Assembly (NCBI GenBank): GCA_913057205.1
Contig: CAJXNO010000009.1
Coordinates: 34,651-98,650 of the forward strand
Length of the DNA stretch: 64,000 nucleotides
Origin: an uncultured Flavobacteriales bacterium
GTDB taxonomy: Bacteria; Bacteroidota; Bacteroidia; Flavobacteriales_G; Salibacteraceae
Direction of reading: 5' to 3'
This document shows, piece after piece, positions 34,027 to 42,954 of this stretch (position 1 is the first letter of the stretch; every line of letters begins with the position of its first letter). The notes below the pieces were generated by a model, which was given only the letters and a program-made list of their open reading frames with translations, was not told where the DNA came from and did no database searches. The position numbers were made by a program, and so were the translations under genes.

Positions 34027-36720
34027 TTACTCAACGATCACCTTGAAGGTATCGCCTGAGTCAGCCTTTAAGAGGTACATTCCAGCGTCAAGATTTGAGA
34101 GGTCAGCAGCAACCGTGTTGCTCGCCTTCAAGACCAACTGTCCGGTGATGCTGTACAGCTCAAAGGAAGTGCGCTCGCTGAAGAAGAGGATTCCTCCCGC
34201 GTTCGGGTTTGGCCACGCCTTTAAGCTCCCATCGTTCACTTCTTCTACGCTCAGCCAGAAATTCTCACTGTTAGGAGTACTTTGATTGAATACCACCCAC
34301 AACTCGAGGCCGTCTTTTTCGCGACCGTAGGACTCATCTGCACCAAGTGCAGTATATTCAACGGAGTCAACACGCATTGCGCTACACCCGTATGCGTAGG
34401 CCAAGCTCACATAACCACCAGCCGCATCCAAGGTGAAGTTGGTATGCAAGTCGCCTTGTGCTGGCTCATTATCGGCCCAAATCAATGCGTAACCGCCTGC
34501 GGCAACCTCATCGGTATTTGTTTCAGGGATCTGATACAACATGGCGTTACCAGGAACATTACTTAGGTAAAGACCAGCTAATTCAACAGGCTCTGCTCCT
34601 GTGTTGAACAACTCGATCCAGTCATCAAAGTCACCGTTATCGTCGATAGCGCTTTGGTTATCCGCCATCAATTCATTGATAACCAAAGAAGGCGCCATTG
34701 GCTCTTCAATTGGGGTAATATCCGTTCCAAACATTGGGAAGATCTGATAGCCATCCAAGTAAGGGGCGCTGTTGTCATATTGACCACCGATTCCCTTCAC
34801 GGTGAAGTAACCCAACGGTGCATCTGGCCACTCTTCATCTACCTCTGTATCGGTATCGATGCGCATGGTGATGGTGTCACCGTCACACGTAAGCAGGTCA
34901 ACGTTAGAAGAGAAACCACCTGGTGTCGGCCAATCTGCGGTATCGATGACAAGAACGTTCTCGATGATGATCGGCTCAGACTCGGTGCTTTGCGAAGGCA
35001 CGTCTACTTCCATTGGTTCTGGAACAGGGTTACCTTGATTCAATACAACGATGGAATCAGGGAAGAGCTCTGTGAGTCCATTGAAGAAGTCAACTTCACC
35101 ACGGATCATCAGTGAGTCTCCCTCGGTTACCACGTAGTTGTCTACATCGGCGAAGTTCCAGATGTTGATGCCTTCTTCATCCCAGAGGGTAAAGCTCAGG
35201 CCAGTGTTTCCATCCAGGTCAACACCCAACACAACACCGGTTGTCCAGCAATAAACGCCCAAAGAATCAGGCTCACCGTTAGCATCGTCGTTGTTGATGT
35301 CTGCGATGGGGTAGAACGGAACAACTGGAGCAGGAGGAGGTGGTGTCTGTCCGAAGCAGCTGATATCCACGTCAGTGTAGTAGCGAGGGAATACTTGGTA
35401 ACCAGAGGTGTAAGGGTTGCTGCCATCAAACTGACCGCCGATACCCACTAACCAGCAGATGGAGTCGCCAATGTTCAAGGACAAGGAGTCCTCCACATCG
35501 GTATCGCTATCGATGCGCATTACGATGGTATCCTGTCCGCTTACGAGCGTATAGTTGGCTCCAAAGTTGATCGCGGTGATTTCTGCGTTTTCAAACCGAA
35601 CCAAAGTAGCTTCCGTTGATTCGTTCAACGCTGTTACCAAAGCCGTATCAGGGATTGGGTTGTTTTGGCTCAACAATGCGATTGAATCTGGCTCCAGTTG
35701 GGTCAAACCATTAAACTGGCCCACCTCGCCTCTGAGCAGAACAGAGTCACCTTCTTCAACTACGTATCCATCTACATCGTTAAAGCTAAACACGTTGATA
35801 CCGTTCACTTGTCCTCCCAGGGTGTCCATGATGTAAAACTCATATCCATTACCACCACGAAAATCAACACCAACTACTACACCACGAGTGAAGCACTGTA
35901 CTCCAAGTGAGTCAGCAACGCCGTTAGCGTCTTCTGTATTGATCGTTGCAATTGGATATTCAGGAGTGGCTGGAGGAGGTGTTACAGAACCGGAAGAACC
36001 CGTATCCATGCGAACAACGATGTCGTCAATCGCAAACTCATCTCGAGATCCACCACCAACAGCATCGTCGCCATCCCACGCAAGGTATAGGGTGTCTCCA
36101 TCCGGAATATTTGCAATGATGCCTGCCGATAAAACAGTCTGGGTCCAATTCACGGTAGACAGTCCGACCTCAACCGAAGTATATTCCAAGCTGGTTGGAA
36201 AAGTGAAGTTCACAGAGTCATTTACAGCGTAACCAAGATTAAAGTCATTTCCACGATCTGCGTCGTTGTTCACATTCAATTCATATGAAACGAAAAATGA
36301 ATCAACAGCAAAACCGGTGTTGTTGATTATACGGAGAACTACCGTACCTGGCGTCCAATCACTTCCTGTTGGTTGAATACCAAAAGCGCTGTCTCCAGCA
36401 GTGGGCTCAAAAGAGTAGAGACCGCCACTTGTGATACCACCCGCTGAGCCTCCTTTTGCAAAATCATTGTTGATGTGTGTAGCACCAAAATAACCCTGTC
36501 CGTCTTGAAGGCCTGATACCTTCCAAGCGTCGGAATCCAGTTGACCAACGGACGGCGTTGGTGAAAAACCATCACCAGCGTAAACCCCGTTATTCACACC
36601 TGGAAAAGTTGCGTCAAATGTGATGGTGTCTGTGGTCGGGCCTAAGGTCGTGATTGACCATTGGGCAAACCCGGTTAGGCCAAAGGCCATCATTAAACCA
36701 GAGAGTAAAATCTTTTTCAT
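34027..36720 (-). CDS. T9SS secreted protein with OB-fold-like repeats and lamin tail domain
   Basis: An 897-residue exported protein with signal peptide (ILLSGLMMAFGLTGFAQ). The order is an N-terminal beta domain (about 20-230, 'DEFAIDDIVVRMDTGSSG'), then two similar ~190-residue modules each opening with 'PIA.IN.DDANG..DSLGV' and containing 'EGDS..RGEV..FNGLT.L.PDSI'. These modules resemble DUF5689/OB-fold units found with secreted nucleases. A lamin tail domain (VINELMADNQSAIDD through LYLSNVPGN) and a T9SS sorting domain (KAWPNPNAGGILFF) follow. Acidic overall. No nuclease catalytic motif was seen. A strong terminator follows. Confidence 0.82.
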   Translation of the reverse strand: MKKILLSGLMMAFGLTGFAQWSITTLGPTTDTITFDATFPGVNNGVYAGDGFSPTPSVGQLDSDAWKVSGLQDGQGYFGATHINNDFAKGGSAGGITSGGLYSFEPTAGDSAFGIQPTGSDWTPGTVVLRIINNTGFAVDSFFVSYELNVNNDADRGNDFNLGYAVNDSVNFTFPTSLEYTSVEVGLSTVNWTQTVLSAGIIANIPDGDTLYLAWDGDDAVGGGSRDEFAIDDIVVRMDTGSSGSVTPPPATPEYPIATINTEDANGVADSLGVQCFTRGVVVGVDFRGGNGYEFYIMDTLGGQVNGINVFSFNDVDGYVVEEGDSVLLRGEVGQFNGLTQLEPDSIALLSQNNPIPDTALVTALNESTEATLVRFENAEITAINFGANYTLVSGQDTIVMRIDSDTDVEDSLSLNIGDSICWLVGIGGQFDGSNPYTSGYQVFPRYYTDVDISCFGQTPPPPAPVVPFYPIADINNDDANGEPDSLGVYCWTTGVVLGVDLDGNTGLSFTLWDEEGINIWNFADVDNYVVTEGDSLMIRGEVDFFNGLTELFPDSIVVLNQGNPVPEPMEVDVPSQSTESEPIIIENVLVIDTADWPTPGGFSSNVDLLTCDGDTITMRIDTDTEVDEEWPDAPLGYFTVKGIGGQYDNSAPYLDGYQIFPMFGTDITPIEEPMAPSLVINELMADNQSAIDDNGDFDDWIELFNTGAEPVELAGLYLSNVPGNAMLYQIPETNTDEVAAGGYALIWADNEPAQGDLHTNFTLDAAGGYVSLAYAYGCSAMRVDSVEYTALGADESYGREKDGLELWVVFNQSTPNSENFWLSVEEVNDGSLKAWPNPNAGGILFFSERTSFELYSITGQLVLKASNTVAADLSNLDAGMYLLKADSGDTFKVIVE

Positions 36721-36800
36721 AAAGTAAATCAATAATGCATTTGGGTGCAAAGGTGGTAAGTGTCCGGAGTACAACTGTTACCTGAAAATTAATAAATGGC

Positions 36801-39800
36801 CTATCTCGCGTATCGAACCGCAAAGGGCAGCTTATAGCGTTCGCTTCCTCCGTTGAGGTGAAAGACGTCTACCAGGAGGATATGAATGCCGGTGGGAGCC
36901 CTCCTGCCGTCTTCAAGTACGCCATCCCAAGCCAGCGCGCCAGCCCGCCCCACCAATAAGTTGGAGGCGATGCGGTGAACCAGAACACCTTCGTCTGAAA
37001 AGACCTGTGCATTGAGCTGTGCCTCCGGAGAAGAAAGCGCGTACTCAACAAGTAAGACATCTTCAAAACCATCCCCATCGGGCGAAAGGCTCTGCTGACT
37101 GAGGGAAACCACGGAACCTGATTCACTTAAAGCAGCGAGTTGACTGTTCTCATAGCCCGGCGTACCATGGTTGTCTGAGGATGCGGCGGAGGTCCATGCG
37201 CTCGGATCGTTGCTGGGAAGGTCTGGGTGAATCCGCTCCAGCGCCACGCCATCGGGGTCGTCCAATAGCTCAAAATGCATCGATGCATCGTAATCAAAGC
37301 GGTCGATCGTAAGCCCCCATGGAGTGCTCAACATAACTGTGCCTGCATCGTTGGGGTAGCTGGGAAGGACAACAGATCGGAGGCGTTCAATTGGACTGAA
37401 TGGATAATTGGAGCGGACGTCTTCTCGGTCTTCCGTGAATGCGAGGTAGCCGTCTGGGAGCAGGAGCAGCTGGGTGTCTGAAAGGAGGTGATCTTGCGCT
37501 AGGCTGTCATCGACCCACTTCGGTAAGGACCATCCGCTCAGGTCTATGGGAAATACACTTCGGTTGTATAACTCCACGTAATCCGAACCATCACCCCTGG
37601 GGTTGAACAGGACCTCGTTGATCACCACGTCTGTTGGCTTCGGTAAATAGGTGGAGGCTTGCTTATCTATCAACACACTGTCGCACCGGACTGCAGTCAG
37701 AGAAACCTCGATTGTCTTTCCCATGGACAAGGAATCCGACAATAGAACTCGGATCTCATCAGGTGCATCACCGAGCTCGGTTGAGTGGATCCTTCCATCG
37801 ATCAGCGCTAGGCGTGCAGCAGACGTGTCGATCTGCTCCTCCAAGCGCAACCTTACCTCGGTAGGAGATGAAACGTAGAGATGTAGCTCGCTTTCTTCAC
37901 TAACGTCGGTTTCTTCCAAACTGTTCGGCAGTCCGGGTGTGCCTTGATCGGGTGAGGCGCTCGATGTCCAGTTTCTATGGGTTCCACAGAGGTCGTTCAT
38001 GGACGTGCGTTCCAACGACCAACCTTCCGCCGTAGGTCGCTCTGGATGGAACCAGTCAGCGGAGTAGTGTACCGCATCTATGAGGGTATCATAGCGGTGA
38101 AGGTAAAGGTGGTCTTCCGTGTTGTTGAGGGATGGCAGGGTACCAAGGGCAAGGGTGTTCACTGCCTCAAATGCATTGGCATCCCCGTCATCCACCAAAA
38201 GCACGTGCTGCCTCGGCCAGATCAAGGCATTGGGTAGGTCGCTCCCACTGCTGGCGTCTGAAACACGCAACCCATGCGTCGTCAGCACAAAATCTGTTCG
38301 GTTGTAAAGTTCCACGTACTCCGCAGGGGGTAATGCACCAGCTGCCGGTACGGGCCGCAACTCTGAAAACACCAAATCATGCAAGCTCGCAGGTAAGCCG
38401 ATGGCGATGCGAATGCTGGTGTCGCTGCGATTTAGAAAGCAGTCGCGCAGCTCCGTCACTTCTAATGTGTAGGGCAAGCCTTTCACCAAGGCTTGGTTCA
38501 AATGCAAGGAAACCTGGGTCTCTCCTGAATGATAGGATACACTATCGACCCAGCCGAGGCTATCGATCCGAAAGACCTGTTCGAACGCGTTGGACGACAA
38601 GGCCTCATCGGTTTGTATGCGGACGGTCTGTGCATCGGTGATTTCCACTGCAGTAACCCTCGGCCCAAAGCGATCTGCACGATCATCGTGAACACTGTTC
38701 TGCGCCCCTGGCGTTCCTCCGCGTACGTCAGCACTGGCCATCCAGTTGAATGCGCCGGAGCACGGATGATCCGGCTGAATGCGCTCTAGGCTGTATCCGC
38801 CGTCATCCTTCGTGTCGTTTCGGTACCAGCTTCGGTCGTAGCCCAGCTCATCCAGCACCACCCCGCCAAGGCTGATGCGTAAACTGTCTGAGCTGTTGTT
38901 CAGGGTGGGCATGCCATCCAGCGCACAAACCCTTCCAAATGACGCAAGGCTTGCGCTATCGTCTCTTGCACAAAGGATGACATATCCGGCTGGAGGAAGC
39001 ACAAAACTTCCGCGGTAGGTTCCGGTGGATGATGCGTCAGAGAGTTCTAATCCGTCCAAGGCAATGAAACGGTCCGAGCGGTTGAAGAGCTCCACGTACT
39101 CTGCATTCGGAAGCCCCAGAGGTGGTTCAGGGTCTGCCATGAATTCGTGAATGATGAGGTCGCCCGGCTCAATGGCGGCATTTTGGTAGAACGTGAACGA
39201 AGAACGCAAGGTGTCGGTATTTCCGGCATGATCTGCCACTCCTATTATGCGCAACGGCAGCCTTTGACCTTCTTTAAATCCCATTTCGAAACCGAGTATA
39301 AGTTCTTGTTCGGATGCTGCTTTAAAGCGAAGAGCATTGGGTTGCCGCTCGCCTCGTCCTGCCTGAAAACAAGAGGTGCACTGCAGCACTTCTGGTGAAA
39401 TGGGTTCCGAGAAACGCAAGCATAGACTGTCTTCAAAAACTGCATGCACCAGCTCCGATTGTGGCGCGAGGGTATCGGCATAGGCAGCTCCGGTAACGGA
39501 GATGTTGTCGAAAAAGAATTTATCTGATCGGGTAGACGTGTAGGAAGTCTTGACTCCGAAGTAGGCGCTAGAGGTGTAGGTTTCATCTACCGCGTTTCCT
39601 TGCAGCACGAAGTTTCCGATGCTTCCAGTATCTGCCCAAAGCTGCCACTCGCCGGAGTTCGATCGTTCAACGTGCACACGCACTTCTACCGCGCTTTCAT
39701 CCAATATATCATCGAAGCCATCGATCAGCTCGACCGTTTGTTCGCCGTCTTTTCTCCATAGGCTGACTTCATCAGACGCGCCCCCCAGCCGAATGAAGTA

Positions 39801-40121
39801 GCCATGAAACGCCGTGCTTAGATCAGCGCTGTCGCTCATCAAAACGATATCTGCGTAGTTAGACGATGAGGGGTTGAACGCCATCCGCACATCGATGGAC
39901 CAGGAAGCGGTATCCACCGCACTAGAGGGAGTCGAGAGGTAGGCACTTCCGGAGACGGCGGGGGCATTCAGCCAGAGCTCTGAGGCGGTATTCACCTCAA
40001 ACAAGTGGGTGTCTCCATGCCAAATTGGATCGGCATGAAGGTTACCATCTGAGAAATCATCATAAAGTTGTCCGGCCGCCATCATCGGCAGCAGCAGCAT
40101 CCATCCGAGCATGTACTTCAT
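36801..40121 (-). CDS. large secreted multi-lamin-tail-domain protein
   Basis: A 1106-residue exported protein with signal peptide (YMLGWMLLLPMMAAGQ). It has an N-terminal jelly-roll-like domain (to about 200), then three lamin tail domains marked by 'IIHEFMADPEPPLGLPNAEYVELFNRS' (in part), 'VFSELRPVPAAGALPPAEYVELYNR' (in part) and 'VINEVLFNPRGDGSDYVELYNRS', alternating with Ig-like 'DTLAPQSELV' modules. The C-terminus is a FlgD/gliding-motility-type sorting region ('SPDGDGFEDVLLVEY', 'LAWDGVLEDGRRAPTGIHILLV'). ATG 40121 is chosen because the signal peptide begins there; the frame stays open for 150 more codons into asd on the other strand, which is not coding. Likely cell-surface. Confidence 0.83.
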   Translation of the reverse strand: MKYMLGWMLLLPMMAAGQLYDDFSDGNLHADPIWHGDTHLFEVNTASELWLNAPAVSGSAYLSTPSSAVDTASWSIDVRMAFNPSSSNYADIVLMSDSADLSTAFHGYFIRLGGASDEVSLWRKDGEQTVELIDGFDDILDESAVEVRVHVERSNSGEWQLWADTGSIGNFVLQGNAVDETYTSSAYFGVKTSYTSTRSDKFFFDNISVTGAAYADTLAPQSELVHAVFEDSLCLRFSEPISPEVLQCTSCFQAGRGERQPNALRFKAASEQELILGFEMGFKEGQRLPLRIIGVADHAGNTDTLRSSFTFYQNAAIEPGDLIIHEFMADPEPPLGLPNAEYVELFNRSDRFIALDGLELSDASSTGTYRGSFVLPPAGYVILCARDDSASLASFGRVCALDGMPTLNNSSDSLRISLGGVVLDELGYDRSWYRNDTKDDGGYSLERIQPDHPCSGAFNWMASADVRGGTPGAQNSVHDDRADRFGPRVTAVEITDAQTVRIQTDEALSSNAFEQVFRIDSLGWVDSVSYHSGETQVSLHLNQALVKGLPYTLEVTELRDCFLNRSDTSIRIAIGLPASLHDLVFSELRPVPAAGALPPAEYVELYNRTDFVLTTHGLRVSDASSGSDLPNALIWPRQHVLLVDDGDANAFEAVNTLALGTLPSLNNTEDHLYLHRYDTLIDAVHYSADWFHPERPTAEGWSLERTSMNDLCGTHRNWTSSASPDQGTPGLPNSLEETDVSEESELHLYVSSPTEVRLRLEEQIDTSAARLALIDGRIHSTELGDAPDEIRVLLSDSLSMGKTIEVSLTAVRCDSVLIDKQASTYLPKPTDVVINEVLFNPRGDGSDYVELYNRSVFPIDLSGWSLPKWVDDSLAQDHLLSDTQLLLLPDGYLAFTEDREDVRSNYPFSPIERLRSVVLPSYPNDAGTVMLSTPWGLTIDRFDYDASMHFELLDDPDGVALERIHPDLPSNDPSAWTSAASSDNHGTPGYENSQLAALSESGSVVSLSQQSLSPDGDGFEDVLLVEYALSSPEAQLNAQVFSDEGVLVHRIASNLLVGRAGALAWDGVLEDGRRAPTGIHILLVDVFHLNGGSERYKLPFAVRYAR

Positions 40122-40161
40122 AACCCTTGTGTTTTGGGGAAAATCAGCACCCGAAATGTGA

Positions 40162-40169
40162 TAAATTTG
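40162..40169 (+). promoter_or_regulatory. -7 promoter element for asd
   Basis: TAAATTTG, 25 nt before the ATG at 40195. Confidence 0.5.
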
Positions 40170-40194
40170 GCCCAGAATTGAAAGCAGGGAATTA

Positions 40195-41181
40195 ATGAAA
40201 ATCGCAATTGTAGGGGCTACTGGTTTGGTCGGTTCCGTAATGATGAGGGTCTTGGCAGAGCGCAGCTTTCCGATCACGGAGCTTTTGTTGGTGGCGAGTG
40301 AACGAAGTTTAGGGAAGGAGATCACCTTCGGCGGACGAAAACACCAGGTGGTCGGACTGGAAGCAGCCGTGGCTGCAAAGCCAGACATCGCATTGTTCTC
40401 TGCTGGCGGTGCAACCAGCAAGGAGTGGGCGCCCAAGTTCGCTGATGCGGGTACGGTGGTGATCGACAATTCGTCTGCATGGCGAATGGATGAGCACATC
40501 AAACTGGTGGTACCGGAGATCAACGGTGACCAATTGACCGCGGCGGATAAAATCATCGCTAACCCCAATTGCAGCACCATCCAAATGGTCTTGGCCCTAC
40601 GCGATATCCACCGAAACTTTGGTATTAAACGCTTGGTGATCTCTACTTACCAGAGTGTATCCGGCACGGGAGTGGCCGCGTTGGAACAGCTCGATGGCGA
40701 GCGCAAAGGGGAGAAGCCTGCCATGGTCTATCCCTATCCGATCGATATGAATTGCCTGCCGCATGGGGGTGATTTTGATGAGGATGGAAACACTTCAGAG
40801 GAGATGAAGCTGGTCAATGAGACCCGCAAGATCCTAGGTGATCCATCCATTCAAGTGACTGCCACGGTGGTGCGCGTGCCGGTGAAAGGCGGACACAGTG
40901 AGGCGGTGAACGTAGAAACGCGCAAGCCATTTGAGCTGGATGCTGTCCGAAAGATGCTGGCGCAAACCCCCGGCATCAAAGTTCAGGACCTACCCGACAC
41001 CAATACCTACCCGATGCCGCTCTATGCGGAGGGGAAGGATGAGGTCTTCGTGGGTCGCATCCGCAGAGATACTTCACGTCCGAACGCCCTGAACATGTGG
41101 GTGGTGGCAGACAACCTCAGAAAAGGCGCGGCTACCAACGCGGTGCAGATTGCAGAACGTGTAAAGGACATCATCGGATGA
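40195..41181 (+). CDS. asd: aspartate-semialdehyde dehydrogenase
   Basis: A 328-residue NADP-dependent enzyme converting aspartyl phosphate to aspartate semialdehyde, the branch point for lysine/DAP, threonine and methionine. It has the Rossmann motif VGATGLVGSVMM, catalytic cysteine in NPNCSTIQM, the SGTGVAALEQL loop, and the substrate-binding RVPVKGGHSEAV with its histidine. Normal length. Its stop overlaps the following lipoprotein gene by 4 bp (ATGA). Confidence 0.97.
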   Translation: MKIAIVGATGLVGSVMMRVLAERSFPITELLLVASERSLGKEITFGGRKHQVVGLEAAVAAKPDIALFSAGGATSKEWAPKFADAGTVVIDNSSAWRMDEHIKLVVPEINGDQLTAADKIIANPNCSTIQMVLALRDIHRNFGIKRLVISTYQSVSGTGVAALEQLDGERKGEKPAMVYPYPIDMNCLPHGGDFDEDGNTSEEMKLVNETRKILGDPSIQVTATVVRVPVKGGHSEAVNVETRKPFELDAVRKMLAQTPGIKVQDLPDTNTYPMPLYAEGKDEVFVGRIRRDTSRPNALNMWVVADNLRKGAATNAVQIAERVKDIIG

Positions 41182-41732
41182 GAAAGTGGTGGATCATACT
41201 ATTGGTTTTAGTCATAGCAACTGCCTGTGATGAAGAGAAGCAAGCGAAAGAAGACGAGCCTTCGATTCTTCGAAACCTGCCAGAGCAAGACCGCGATTTT
41301 TTGTTGGAGCCCTTAGAGGCAGCGTTGGATGATCTACGCAAACTCGCAGATGAGAACGATGCCCTCACCGAGGAAAAACATGTGGTCGATACCTTAGGCT
41401 GGAAGGGTAAGAAGGTCGTTGGTTTGGATGAAGGGGATACTGCTCGGCTCTACCTCGATATCAAGCAAGCGCAAAAGCGGGAACAGCATTGGCGGTATTG
41501 GGACAAGGAAGGGGAGTTGTATTACATGGAAAGCACAATCCAATACCTCAACCCAGATGGAAGCACAGGCGATCAAGTGGCCTACAAGCTTTACCTTGAG
41601 GAAGGTGGTGTGCTGATCTCATCGTACGGTCGAAAGGCCTTTGGAGGGGAAGAGCTGCCAGATGTGTGGCGTGCTGCCGAATACAGCCCAGAAGAGTTGA
41701 CCTACCTCTTGAGGGTGGTCCAGCGCTTCTAA
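41178..41732 (+). CDS. hypothetical lipoprotein
   Basis: A 184-residue predicted lipoprotein (signal WWIILLVLVIATAC) with an acidic, helical N-terminal half (LEAALDDLRKLADEND) and a beta-rich C-terminal half. No family recognised. The ATGA overlap with asd points to translational coupling, which is curious given the unrelated cellular locations. Confidence 0.75.
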   Translation: MRKWWIILLVLVIATACDEEKQAKEDEPSILRNLPEQDRDFLLEPLEAALDDLRKLADENDALTEEKHVVDTLGWKGKKVVGLDEGDTARLYLDIKQAQKREQHWRYWDKEGELYYMESTIQYLNPDGSTGDQVAYKLYLEEGGVLISSYGRKAFGGEELPDVWRAAEYSPEELTYLLRVVQRF

Positions 41733-41803
41733 GTCGGTCGGCTTCGATTAGATTTCTTGCGTATTAAAAGGACGGATTGCGGTTAAATCGCTATCTTACA
41801 GCC

Positions 41804-42571
41804 GTGTACGCCAGGTTCGCAGCAATTCTTTTCCTTTTTGTGACGGCTATTGCCTGCCAAAAGCAGCCGGACGATGTTTCCCCTATAGAAGATCACCCAG
41901 CATTCATCGGTGAATGGGTCAACATGAATCCAGAGGTGCGTGAGAATGAGCGACGCTTTGCCTCTATGCTCTCTATTGACGAAGACGGCGATTGTTCATT
42001 TGAAGGTGGATTACAGAATACCTATGGCTCTTTTGGCTACAAGAACAACAGTATATACATCTCAGGCAGAGCGCTCAAGGTGTTACAGGAACCCCGAAAA
42101 CTCTATTGGGTAGCTCATGTAGCAGAACCGGAACTTGATTATGCTACGCACTGCATGAAGATTCGGGAGTCGAAACGCGTGGGCAGCGACCCGGATATGA
42201 TCCATGAGCTTGTAAAGAAGGATTTGAGGCAAACGGATGGAACGGATTTTTTCAAGGACCTGGATACTCTCTATACGGGGGATGATGGCAATCATCGTGT
42301 GGTGCTGGTCAATTCGGCATCGGACACCTCGATGGTTTTTGAGTTGAGCATAGAAGGAAGTACCCTTAACGACACCTTGCGCTTCGACCCAGCCTCATCA
42401 GCACGGTACTTCGAAGACGACGCGGTTTTGCAGGTAGTGGATGGTTGGATGACCATTCGACTTGAGAAGGCGGAAGGTGGACTGCGGTTTGGATATCGAA
42501 ATGCGGATGACCATTATACCATCTTCGATCAACAACCGGGTGAGATTGAAGAACTCTTGCTTTTACCTTAA
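41804..42571 (+). CDS. hypothetical lipoprotein
   Basis: A 255-residue predicted lipoprotein. GTG 41804 gives a compact signal (ARFAAILFLFVTAIAC); an alternative TTG at 41777 adds nine residues. The mature protein is acidic and beta-rich ('MLSIDEDGDCSFEGG', 'GRALKVLQEPRKLYW'). No family recognised. The stop is 2 bp from the convergent DUF3817 gene. Confidence 0.7.
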   Translation: MYARFAAILFLFVTAIACQKQPDDVSPIEDHPAFIGEWVNMNPEVRENERRFASMLSIDEDGDCSFEGGLQNTYGSFGYKNNSIYISGRALKVLQEPRKLYWVAHVAEPELDYATHCMKIRESKRVGSDPDMIHELVKKDLRQTDGTDFFKDLDTLYTGDDGNHRVVLVNSASDTSMVFELSIEGSTLNDTLRFDPASSARYFEDDAVLQVVDGWMTIRLEKAEGGLRFGYRNADDHYTIFDQQPGEIEELLLLP

Positions 42572-42573
42572 GC

Positions 42574-42873
42574 TTACTGCTTCTTCAACCAACGTTCAAA
42601 AACGAACGGACCAAAGGGAAGCAACGCCGCCACGCCACCGTAGATGACCCAAAGCACGTCCCATTTCAGTTTAAATGCCACGTACAACAGCTGAATGCCG
42701 TAGGCAACGAACAGCACCCCATGCGCCCAGCCAACGTACTTCACCATCAAGGGCATGTCCATCCCATACTTCAGCGGCATGGCGATCAATACAAGTACGA
42801 GAAAGCTGATGGCCTCCATGCGAGAAGTGATCAGGAATTGCTGCAATGCTTTTGGTGCGGTAGATGTATCCAT
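42574..42873 (-). CDS. DUF3817 membrane protein
   Basis: A 99-residue protein with three transmembrane segments (about 18-38, 48-66 and 72-92). It matches my recollection of DUF3817 (RMEAISFLVLVLIAMPLKY, VGWAHGVLFVAYGIQL, FGPFVFERWL). Small inner-membrane proteins of unknown function. Confidence 0.85.
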   Translation of the reverse strand: MDTSTAPKALQQFLITSRMEAISFLVLVLIAMPLKYGMDMPLMVKYVGWAHGVLFVAYGIQLLYVAFKLKWDVLWVIYGGVAALLPFGPFVFERWLKKQ

Positions 42874-42954
42874 GGCTGCGAAAGTATATCCCGTTCTTTA
42901 TTAAACATTCTTTCTCGTATTTTGCTTCATCCTTTCGAATCTAATCGCTTACCT

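Noticed and set aside
40122..40580. Upstream extension of the large lamin-tail protein by about 150 codons
   Set aside because: It lies antisense to asd, which has full family conservation. The signal peptide begins at 40121.
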